This document shows positions 25,404 to 32,735 of a stretch of DNA of 42,269 nt, in pieces. Position numbers and translations under genes: made by a program. How positions within the stretch are numbered: position 1 is the first letter of the stretch; every line of letters begins with the position of its first letter. The notes under the pieces are model-generated. The model was not told the origin of the DNA. It ran no database searches and was given only the letters and a program-made list of their open reading frames with translations. Where the stretch lies: NCBI GenBank assembly GCA_905221605.1, contig CAJNDS010001008.1, positions 1 through 42,269 on the forward strand, read 5' to 3'. This DNA comes from Symbiodinium natans (taxonomy: Eukaryota > Sar > Dinophyceae > Suessiales > Symbiodiniaceae).

Positions 25404-26648
25404 TCACGCAAGTTCGAGGTCGCTCCTGAGCTGGTCGAACGAGGGCTCGGGCAGCGAGGCCCGGCTGGAGCGGCGGCTCTGCTCGGAGCCGCTCGACTGA
25501 CCCTGCGGCCTCGGCATGCTGGCCGCGCCGGGGTTCAGGCCGAAGGGCAGCGTGGGCTGCCGTGCCTGCCGGCTTTGCAGCCTCGGGGGCGGCTGGGCCC
25601 TGGGCTCTGCCTCCGAGTCCGTGTCCATCCTGAAGATCTGCGCCCGCGGCCGCTACGCCCGTTTCGTGCATGCCGTTCAGCGTCTGCACGTCCACGGTGG
25701 AGCTGGGCCTCGACTGGTCGCTGTCCGTGCCTCCGCCGCGCTTGCCCCAGCCCAGGAAGTGCTCGGCGCGCCATCATGCCGCCGTGCAGCGCCCACGCGG
25801 TGCCCACCAGCGCCGCCCCGCGCCCGCCACGGCTAGGCCGACCGTGGCGGCCACGGGCAGCGCAGCCTCTCCGGCAGCGGCCAGCCCGGAGCCGATGGCC
25901 GCCAAAGCGCCTCCTCCCGCCTCCGCGGCCGCGGCTGCCTCCGCGCTCGAAGCCACGGCCTCCGCGGCGCTCGTGAAGCTCTCGGCCTCCGCCTCGGCCA
26001 TCTGGCCCTGCGTGAAAACCTCGATGTCTTGCGCTGCCTGGCGCTCCACCTCCGCGGCCCGCTGGCCCGCACGCTCCAGCAACGGCTCCACCTCGCTCGG
26101 CCGACTGCGGCGGGGCCACTTCGTCGGGTGGGGGCGCCAATCCTTCAGGCGTCCTGGGAATGCGCAGTGTCCGGTCCAGCCACTGCCGACCGCGCAGCCC
26201 GTGGCGGTAGAGGTCTCCGCTGTGGGCCGCGATGGACGCGACCGAGCCCACTGCGCCCGCTGCCGCACCGGCTACGGCCTCGGCCCTCTGGAGCCCACCC
26301 AGCACGCGATCTCCCAGGCTCGGTGCGTCGGGCAGTGCCAGCCGTCCTGCCTCAGGGCCTGCCCGGCATCCGCTCCCAGATCACTGTCCGAATCAAGGTC
26401 GAAGGGCCTGCTGCGGCTAGGAAGTCCCTGCGCGGGAACGGGGTGCCCCGGTAGCCGTCCTCCTCGCGGGCGTCCTCGAAGGCCTCAGCGGGGTTCAGGT
26501 GAGTGTGGGGCAGCGGGTCGTCGCTCAGGGGCTCGCTGGATGCGGGAAAGTCGTCCAGCCGAAAGTGCGAGCTCATGTAGATGGAGGCATTCCGGTTCGG
26601 GAGCCCGATGGCCAGGGGCTCGCCCTCCTCGATGTTTGCCGTCATCAA
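25404..26648 (-). pseudogene. Gly/Ala-rich putative membrane structural protein, frameshifted
   Basis: It starts at an ATG near 26648 (MTANIEEGEPLAIGL). Protein-like segments continue in alternate frames: LALPDAPSLGDRVLGGLQ; GDLYRHGLRGRQWLDRTLRI; EVEPLLERAGQRAAEVERQA; an Ala-rich helix; then a strongly hydrophobic Gly/Ala stretch (GEAALPVAATVGLAVAGAG) that could span a membrane or bind one; and a Pro/Gln/Ser-rich tail ending SFDQLRSDLELA at 25404. Three or more frame changes are required. The 24-bp gap to the capsid gene and the content suggest a minor structural or membrane-active virion protein. A hydrophobic protein beside the capsid gene is common in such viruses, but this family is not one I can name. 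Confidence 0.4.
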
Positions 26649-26649
26649 G

Positions 26650-27283
26650 TGTGATGAAATCTGTGCTGCGAGGCTGGCAACACAACAATCGACAGCATGA
26701 TGTTTGTGAGTTTGCGCACCATGTTATCAACACGACAGGCATTGGGGATCTCTTTGGGATATGGCAAGCAAGGCAGCTCAGAGATGGGCTTGTTCATGTC
26801 GCGGATACTGGATATTGCTTATCTCTCACACCGGATGCCAGGTCTTGCTCTAGACATGTGATGCTGAACAGATGGCAGGCAGATCCTACTTCGGGTGCAT
26901 TTCGTGGCTTTCTTGTTCTACCTACAATGCTCATGGTGCAGGTGGGCAGATTTCGTCAGCCTCAAACGATCAAGCGAGTGACGCCTGAGAATCGCATCCG
27001 TAAGCTCTTTACTGTCATCAAGTATTTGCAAGATGAGATACAACTCCCTGTCTTTGTCGATGACACTTCACTGAGCTTGCGATATGTGAGTTACAGGCTG
27101 GTAGCAGGGATCGTTCATCATGGATCTCTGCCACAGAATGGACACTACACTTGCATTCTGAAAAGTTCTGACCATGTCAACATGTATCATTGCGATGACC
27201 ATGCTGTTCCTCAACCAATTTCCGATTTCGATGATATTGCTTGCAAGAACTTGTATGCTTTGATTTACATATCAGCAGAGTGA
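26650..27283 (+). pseudogene. Ubiquitin-specific protease (C19) C-terminal fragment
   Basis: A plus-strand frame ending at a stop at 27283. It contains RQHDVCEFAHHV (like the QQDA-x-EF box of USPs), then YRLVAGIVHHGSLPQNGHYT (the His box GHYT), MYHCDDHAVPQPISD (the aspartate/DD box) and ALIYIS at the end. The Cys box that should lie upstream is missing, because the sequence to the left is antisense to the viral membrane-protein gene. This is therefore a 5'-truncated fragment without its nucleophile. It is on the opposite strand and less GC-rich than the viral genes around it, indicating a separate insertion (about 26650-27615) between two viral genes. A longer open frame upstream (from 25670) is fortuitous antisense. 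Confidence 0.72.
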
Positions 27284-27685
27284 TGTGATGGGAAGGGCAT
27301 TTCCATTTTGCTGCCGACTCTATGTCGTATGTTCCATAGTGTTTCAAGATGGCTTTGAAGCTGTCGGGGGGGATTCAAGAGATTACTGCAAATTCAGTGT
27401 CTCTCACATGCATTACCGGCCATTCGTGGTGTCTTGTATGTGCCAATTCGTGCAGCAGTGTGGTAGGTTCTAAGTTCTTGTGATGTTGTACTTTCAACAT
27501 GTGCTCCTGAAGCACCGGGCCCTCTGGGCTTGCACGTGTTACCGTCGCAGGGCGAACTAGCTGTTCTGTTCTCACACCGAGATGTTCAGACTTCGCTGCG
27601 TGCAAAGTGCAAAAAAGTACCCCAGCACCTGGCCGAAGTTGGGGCGCACCCTGAAGCCGTACTGGCGCCGCTCCTCCATGTGTCT
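27284..27685. other. Non-coding tail of the USP fragment and junction to viral DNA
   Basis: The sequence to about 27615 keeps the composition of the USP fragment and has no ORF of note. After the run AAAAAAG near 27612 it becomes GC-rich and joins the 3' flank of the viral 109-aa gene. No clear target-site duplication was found by eye. Confidence 0.4.
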
Positions 27686-28015
27686 TTACAGCATGCCGCC
27701 GTAAACGCCGCTGTCCGCCGTGTTCCTGCCTGCCGCGACGTCTCTTGCCATTCGCCGCACCCCCGCCCGCTCCGCCGGGGTGTACCGCAGCTGGGGCACC
27801 CTGCGGTTCACGGCCTCTGTGAGCCGGCCCACCGCGTCGGTGTACTCCTCGCCTTCCTTGCGCGTCCCGCGCTCCTCAAACCACTTGTTGAAGCTCCGGG
27901 CCTCCAAAAGCTCGTTGTAGCGCTTGTGGAGCAGCGGGTTCAGGTTGTAGCTGGGGTACTTCTTCCAGAAGCTCCTGAGCATCTGGGGCTCGTTGCGGCG
28001 CTCCAAGGGCATCAT
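27686..28015 (-). CDS. Small basic viral-cluster protein (109 aa)
   Basis: An intact ATG-to-stop frame (start 28015, MMPLERRNEPQML). It is charged and basic, with a central segment rich in Arg/Glu (RGTRKEGEEY) and AERAGVRRMARDVAAG near the end. There is no known domain. It starts 10 bp after the preceding gene's stop, in line with the compact spacing of the viral cluster. The intact frame in a region where neighbours are broken suggests it is real, but a chance frame in GC-rich DNA cannot be excluded. Confidence 0.5.
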   Translation of the reverse strand: MMPLERRNEPQMLRSFWKKYPSYNLNPLLHKRYNELLEARSFNKWFEERGTRKEGEEYTDAVGRLTEAVNRRVPQLRYTPAERAGVRRMARDVAAGRNTADSGVYGGML

Positions 28016-28024
28016 CCTTTAGAT

Positions 28025-28450
28025 CTACACGTCCATGCTGTTCGCCATGGCCAGCTGCTCGAAGCGGTTCTGCCGGCTGATCTGGCGCACCATGCGCATC
28101 TGCGAGGGCGTCAGGTGGACGGGGTGCGGCTCAGCAGGAACCTCGCTCGCCGGCTGCGGCTGACCGCCTCCCCCAGCGTCGGCGGCGGGGACCGTCTTCG
28201 GCGGCAGCTTGGGCTTGTTCTTCGAACCGGGCGGCCGGCCCCTTGCGCTTGGGCACTGGTGCTCCGGCGTCCTCAGCGGCGGGCACGGCCACCACCCCAG
28301 GGCGAGGTGTGGGAGGGGGAGCGGGGGCGGGATCAGCCATTGCAGGAGCCTCTCCCACCAGCTGCTCCAGCAGCTTCCTCCGCGCCTGCTGCTTCCGGAG
28401 CGCCCTGCTGGGGCTCTTGGGGCTCTGGCTCATCGGCCACGGCATCTGAG
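28025..28450 (-). pseudogene. Low-complexity viral-cluster protein, probably frameshifted
   Basis: The N-terminal part reads SQSPKSPSRALRKQQARRKL and is Pro/Ala/Lys-rich. The C-terminal part, in another frame, reads TPSQMRMVRQISRQNRFEQL and ends at a TAG at 28025. One frame change near 28150-28200 is needed. The start is unclear; an ATG lies near 28445. The protein would be basic and disordered with a short helical tail, as in some DNA-binding virion proteins. Function not known. Confidence 0.4.
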
Positions 28451-28480
28451 GTAGACCTCGTTGTAGGCATTCATGGACAC

Positions 28481-29017
28481 CTAGGGGAAGATCTGCAGCG
28501 CGCCGTCCAGGTAGCTGCCGCCCAGCAGGTGGTTGATGCTCTGCGGGCGGGTGGCGGAGGCGCCCTGGGGGTACCCCGGGCCGTTCGGGAACAGGTCCCG
28601 CAGCTCCGCGTCCGAGAGTATGCGCCGATTCGAGTCGTAGGCCACCTCGACGGCGTTCGTGGCCTCCACGTAGGTGGCGGCCGCGAAGTTGGAGGAGATC
28701 CAGGCCGCCAGCCGCGCGCCGGTGTAGGCGCCCACGGGCAGCTCCGCCGTGTTCAGCGTGCCCAGCGCCACGTCGATCCAGTACAGGTGCGTGCCCCTGT
28801 CGGTGCTCAGAAACGCGTCCGCGATGCGCACCTTGTAGACCGCCATTTTGGCGCTCGTCTGCATGTGCAGCGTCTCCGGGAGCTCGAAGGTGAAGTTGCT
28901 GTCGGAGCCCGAGACGCGGTTCCTGGAGTCCACGTAGATGGTCGTCATGGCGGGCTTGTTTCTCCTAAACCGGAACGGCGTTCGGGAGAGCCCGCTGGCC
29001 GTGGACTCACCCGACAC
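28481..29017 (-). CDS. Penton/minor capsid-like viral protein
   Basis: An intact 178-aa frame with an ATG at 29017, beginning 6 bp after the ATPase stop. After a short basic leader it has TTIYVDSRNRVSGSDSNFTF and a beta-rich stretch with LPVGAYTGARLAAWISSNF. The order (DSRxR near the N-terminus, a beta-strand-rich middle, then the YTGARLA block) resembles minor capsid/penton proteins of polinton-like viruses as I recall them. The protein would be a structural jelly-roll component at the capsid vertices. The assignment is by pattern only. It is shorter than a typical penton protein, so it may be truncated at 28481, or the downstream ORF may once have been part of it. Confidence 0.5.
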   Translation of the reverse strand: MSGESTASGLSRTPFRFRRNKPAMTTIYVDSRNRVSGSDSNFTFELPETLHMQTSAKMAVYKVRIADAFLSTDRGTHLYWIDVALGTLNTAELPVGAYTGARLAAWISSNFAAATYVEATNAVEVAYDSNRRILSDAELRDLFPNGPGYPQGASATRPQSINHLLGGSYLDGALQIFP

Positions 29018-29023
29018 GCCCCG

Positions 29024-29878
29024 CTAACCCCAGCCGGTCGGCAGCGTGGCCACGAGGCGCGGGTCGTAGACGTTGGGCTGGCTGCTGCTGCTGCAGCACC
29101 TAATGTTGCTGTCGCTTTCGATGATCGGGCCGCCCCCCAGCAGCTTGCTGGCCACAGGAAGCCGCCCATTTACCGGCTGCTCAGGCTCCGCGCGCTCCGC
29201 GGGCTCCGCGGCGCCGTCCAGCACGAAACGCTCCTCCCAGCGCTTGTAGAACATGTTCGCCTTGTCCTTGAGGTAGTGGATGAACCAGAAGCTGTAGGGC
29301 TCCCTCGTGGCCTCCTGGTACATCGCGAGGAGCTCCTGCTTGGGCAGCAGGGCGCTGAGCTCCTCCAGCACCGCCTCCAGCTCTAGCTGGTTGCGGAGGC
29401 GCCAGATGCAGATGAACTGCATGTTCACCCTGACGGCGGCGCTGATGAGCCGCAGCTTCTGCGAGGATACCCACGTGCTTATCTGCATGTGGCGCCCGCG
29501 GATGAACAGCGTGTCCAAGGCGCCGTCTCCCATCTTGCGGTGCAGCTCCGGCTGATCGGCGTAGTCGTCGATGACCACCAAGACTTGGAACAGTTTCTTG
29601 AGGCCCAGGCGCTTGCTGGTCCTCGTCACCTTCTTTTGCTGCTCGATGATGGTCCTCAGGGCCCCCTCGTCCCACTTGTCGAAGTAGACCTGCTCCCGCT
29701 CGGTGTTCACGCCCATGTCCTTCTCGATGAAGTCCTTGACGGGCTGCCAGCCGTCGTCTATCTCTCTCGACGGCGAAAAGACATAGATGCGCTCGAACAC
29801 CGACTCACCGCTGGCCGTGCGGTACTGCTCCAGAATGGCGCTGATGATGGCCACGGTCTTGCCGGACTTGCTGGGCCC
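29024..29878 (-). pseudogene. A32-type viral genome-packaging ATPase, main part (split by the copia insertion)
   Basis: This part encodes the P-loop GPSKSGKT at the break point, Walker B as VLVVIDDYAD, a sensor-like stretch RGRHMQISTWVSSQKLRL and a C-terminal helical region. The stop is at 29024. This order is that of the FtsK-HerA/A32 packaging ATPases that pump DNA into capsids of NCLDVs, virophages and polinton-like viruses. The N-terminal piece lies at 40754-40849, beyond the copia element. With the element and one TSD copy removed, the coding length is 96 + 855 = 951 nt, exactly 317 codons including the stop, so the gene was intact when hit. As it stands, the frame runs into the LTR. Confidence 0.8.
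29874..29878. repeat. Target-site duplication GGCCC (left)
   Basis: GGCCC lies immediately before the 5' LTR and is repeated immediately after the 3' LTR (40749-40753). Five-bp duplications are normal for copia integrases. Confidence 0.92.
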
Positions 29879-30078
29879 TGTTAAGTGTACAGCATGTATC
29901 CAGGTACAGTGAATGGGTGCAGTAGGAAAGACACCAAATGCCCTAAGGCATGTTGAGTCTGAGCAGAACGAGTTTGACACCGGAGGCTTAGGCTCAAGAG
30001 TCGAAAGCGAGAAAAGTTGTTTTGCCTTTAGAGCGTGGTAGGAAAAGTGAGCCATGATGTTTACCACGTTTTTCAACA
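29879..30078 (+). repeat. 5' LTR (200 bp)
   Basis: TG...CA ends with a short inverted TGTT/AACA. It carries 13 bp (29999-30011) absent from the 3' LTR. It contains CCGGAGGCTTAGGCTCAAG (29980-29998), reminiscent of the dinoflagellate spliced-leader 3' end GGCTCAAG, and the first ATG codons of Gag near its right end (30054). Confidence 0.94.
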
Positions 30079-32735
30079 TGGTAGCGGAGCACCTGAGTCA
30101 GGGTGCGATGATGCTACAGCAAGCTGGATGGACGAAGATTTTTCCATGGAGCATGATGGTTTTCATGTCTGTGCGAGAAGTGTGTGCCAGCAACCTCCAG
30201 AACCTTCAGCAGATGGCAGAGCAGACGGTTGCAGCAAGCAGTGGTGCCCTGGACGCTTTGAGTTCAGGAAGATGGCAGCAGGAATTGTTCCTGTTTGCAG
30301 TGCTGGTTTTCATGAGCAGCATTTTAGCAGGAATGGCGTGGTCGTTCTTGCGAGAGATTGCAACTGAAGAGCGAGAGATCGAGACTGTCGCCCATGAAGA
30401 GTTCATGCCTGATGTTTACATTGCAAAGTCAAGAACAGCAGTGCACAAGCATCGAGAATGCCGTGGCCTGGACAGTGCGGATCAGGCGCAAGTCGTACGT
30501 GCACCTGGATGTAGAGTTTGCTTTCCAGATGGCTATGTTTACATTCAAGGGCAGACAGAAGTAAAGAGAAGGAGGTTTACCCAGATGACTGGATGTGGTT
30601 TCTGGATGAGAGTCCTTTGCAGTGCAGTTCTTCTACTTTGTGCAGGGCTCGTTACAACAGAAGGTTGGTTGTTGATGATCAAGAATGTGAAAGCAAAGGC
30701 AGCAAGAAGCAGTACAGAGATATTGCTAGATGAAGCAGAGCTCGTTATGTCAAAGCCGCTGCCCAGGAATTCGATTTCCCTCCAGGATGACCTGAAGACT
30801 ATTGCCTTGGAGGATGAGCATGCCGAGGTGCAGCATGCGACTCATGCACTTGGTGAAAGCAGCAAGAATGTGCATGTGAGAAGAGAGAGAGAAGAGACAG
30901 AACATGTGGAGCTCATGTCCTTCAGTTTGCAGCGTCGTCAAACCAAAGAAGCCCCAATACGCTATGAAGATCAAGACAACGAAGAAAACTACAACCTCGA
31001 GATTGTGAAGTACATGATCGCAGGATTTGAAGCATCAAGAAACTTCGACATCACGAATTTGAAGATTGAGGTGAAAAGATGGTATGAAGGTACAAGAAGA
31101 TTCCTTCGAAGCCTTGAGTCGAGCTACGCCCCTGAGATCTCAGTCATGTTTCACAAGCAGAAAGAAATTATTTTCGTGTTGATGATCGTGATGTGCACCC
31201 CGATTGGTTTGGTTACTTGGATCAGCCTGTACAACATGTGTGCCATCCAAAGCAAGAGAAAAGAGTGTTTGAAGAGAAGAGTTTCGAGGAGAGCCAGGTA
31301 TCAAGAAGTTCGTGCATGTGGTGTTCAGAAGAAGACGCTCATGTTCATTGTGTTGCTGTATACAAACACGCAAGCAGCTGAAGCCATGAATGCCCAGATG
31401 GAGCAAGCAATGCAATCTTTGGCCCAGCAGACAGCAACGAACACCCAACAGATAAACGACCTGGTTAGCGCAGTTCAGCAGCAAGCATCCCAGCAGCAGC
31501 AAGCAAGCACAGCAGCTCAAAGCGCAGCAGCAGCCAGTGAAGGTGAGATGAGAGAAATGTTTCGCAACATGCTACAAGTGGCTACGAGAACGAGCACAGC
31601 GGTCCACGAGGCAGCAAGCATGATCAACAATATGGGTCAAACTCATCGAGATTTTCGTGAGCATCAAGAAGCACGAGAACAAGCGCAAGCAGAAAGAGAA
31701 AAGAGAAGAGAGAAGGGAGATGTCGAGTTGCACAAGATGATCAAGACCCCCGACGTGTTCAACCCAAGCAGTTTCAAAGAAGAGCATGAAGGCTGGAGTG
31801 AATTCAGACACAAGATGCGAACCTGGATTGGAGCGTTGGACCCAGAGATGTTAGCAAGAATTGAAGCCGTTGAAGCAAAGAGAAGTGAAGCTGTTGAGTT
31901 TTCCACCTTGAGTGACGAACACAAAGCCGTTAGCAAGAAGCTCTACACGATCCTCACTTCGTACACGAAAGGTCGCCCATTGAGAACGATCAAGCAGATT
32001 ACAGAGGAGAATGGTTTAGAAGCATGGAGAATTTTGCTCGAAGAACACGAACCCTACACTCGTGGTAGAAGTCTTTGTTTGCTGACTACCCTCACGAAGT
32101 ACAAGTTTGAAAACAAGAAGACCACCATGGAGAACATCCTTGCATTCGAAGAAGCAATCGAGCAGTATGAAAAGGCATCAGGAGATGTGGTGCAAGATGA
32201 TTTGAAGATTTCAATTATCCTCAATCAGCAAGATGGTCAACTTCGACAACACATGTTGCTCAACTTGAGAGATGATACAAAGTATTCAAGTCTTCGTCAG
32301 TTTCTCCTGTCCTATGAGCAAAACACGCGCTGGACCACAACTGACTTGATCAACGCCGGCAACGACCACGGTGGACAAGCAGACATGGATGTCAGCAACG
32401 TGAACAAAGATGATAGAAAAAGGCCCTGGAGATCCAAAGGAAAAGGAAAAGGAAAGTTCAGCAAAGGCAAAGGAAAGGGCAAAGGAAAATGGAGGAAAGG
32501 AAAGTCCAAAGGAAAAGGCAAGTATGGCAACGACTACGGCTACAACTCCAAAGGACGAGGAAGAGGAAAAGGTCGTGGTCGAGGTCGCGGTCGTTTTGGT
32601 CGTGGAAAAGGATTTGGTCGTGGATTTGGAAAAGGACGCGGAAAAGCAAGCTTTGGTCCTCAGTGTTGTCATTACTGTGGAAAGCCTGGTCACTTTGAAG
32701 CCCAATGCAGACAGAAGCAGAGAGATTTTTGGTGA
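30054..32735 (+). CDS. Copia Gag with membrane-spanning N-terminal region and CCHC knuckle
   Basis: An 893-aa frame. The first ATG (30054) is inside the LTR; a second in-frame ATG at 30078 sits on the LTR/PBS junction. Segments in order: a hydrophobic helix at about 77-99 (FLFAVLVFMSSILAGMAWSF); a putative zinc site H-x4-C...C-x2-C at about 131-156 (HKHREC, GCRVC); a second hydrophobic helix at about 183-208; a third at about 369-390 (IIFVLMIVMCTPIGLVTWIS); a fourth short one at about 430-440. A Gln-rich coiled coil follows, then the usual copia Gag helical domain (about 570-770), a Gly/Lys/Arg-rich RNA-binding tract, and the zinc knuckle CCHYCGKPGHFEAQC near the end. Nucleocapsid formation and RNA packaging are the expected roles. 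The membrane part is not typical of copia Gag. It ends three bases after a T5 run that could allow a +1 shift into Pol. Confidence 0.9.
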   Translation: MMFTTFFNMVAEHLSQGAMMLQQAGWTKIFPWSMMVFMSVREVCASNLQNLQQMAEQTVAASSGALDALSSGRWQQELFLFAVLVFMSSILAGMAWSFLREIATEEREIETVAHEEFMPDVYIAKSRTAVHKHRECRGLDSADQAQVVRAPGCRVCFPDGYVYIQGQTEVKRRRFTQMTGCGFWMRVLCSAVLLLCAGLVTTEGWLLMIKNVKAKAARSSTEILLDEAELVMSKPLPRNSISLQDDLKTIALEDEHAEVQHATHALGESSKNVHVRREREETEHVELMSFSLQRRQTKEAPIRYEDQDNEENYNLEIVKYMIAGFEASRNFDITNLKIEVKRWYEGTRRFLRSLESSYAPEISVMFHKQKEIIFVLMIVMCTPIGLVTWISLYNMCAIQSKRKECLKRRVSRRARYQEVRACGVQKKTLMFIVLLYTNTQAAEAMNAQMEQAMQSLAQQTATNTQQINDLVSAVQQQASQQQQASTAAQSAAAASEGEMREMFRNMLQVATRTSTAVHEAASMINNMGQTHRDFREHQEAREQAQAEREKRREKGDVELHKMIKTPDVFNPSSFKEEHEGWSEFRHKMRTWIGALDPEMLARIEAVEAKRSEAVEFSTLSDEHKAVSKKLYTILTSYTKGRPLRTIKQITEENGLEAWRILLEEHEPYTRGRSLCLLTTLTKYKFENKKTTMENILAFEEAIEQYEKASGDVVQDDLKISIILNQQDGQLRQHMLLNLRDDTKYSSLRQFLLSYEQNTRWTTTDLINAGNDHGGQADMDVSNVNKDDRKRPWRSKGKGKGKFSKGKGKGKGKWRKGKSKGKGKYGNDYGYNSKGRGRGKGRGRGRGRFGRGKGFGRGFGKGRGKASFGPQCCHYCGKPGHFEAQCRQKQRDFW
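30079..30090 (+). promoter_or_regulatory. Primer binding site
   Basis: TGGTAGCGGAGC directly follows the 5' LTR. It closely matches the complement of eukaryotic initiator tRNA-Met 3' ends (vertebrate TGGTAGCAGAGG), the usual primer for copia elements. Confidence 0.75.
32726..32730 (+). promoter_or_regulatory. Candidate +1 frameshift site between Gag and Pol
   Basis: The Gag frame reads GAT TTT TGG TGA. Pol continues in the +1 frame (GGT GAT GTT). A TTT codon slipping by one base on the T5 run would re-pair perfectly and bypass the Gag stop at 32733-32735. Confidence 0.45.

Noticed and set aside
25670-26645. N-terminal half of the long plus-strand frame that ends in the USP fragment
   Set aside because: Pro/Ala/Arg-rich antisense of the viral membrane-protein gene; the USP-like residues begin only at about 26650.
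27530-29386. 618-aa open frame on the plus strand
   Set aside because: It lies antisense to the ATPase, the penton-like gene and other viral genes in GC-rich DNA and is Arg/His/Ala/Val-rich without motifs; it is a composition-driven shadow.
32410-32730. Upstream extension of the Pol frame across the Gag Gly/Lys tract
   Set aside because: Low-complexity shadow of Gag; Pol is more likely entered by frameshifting at the T5 run.
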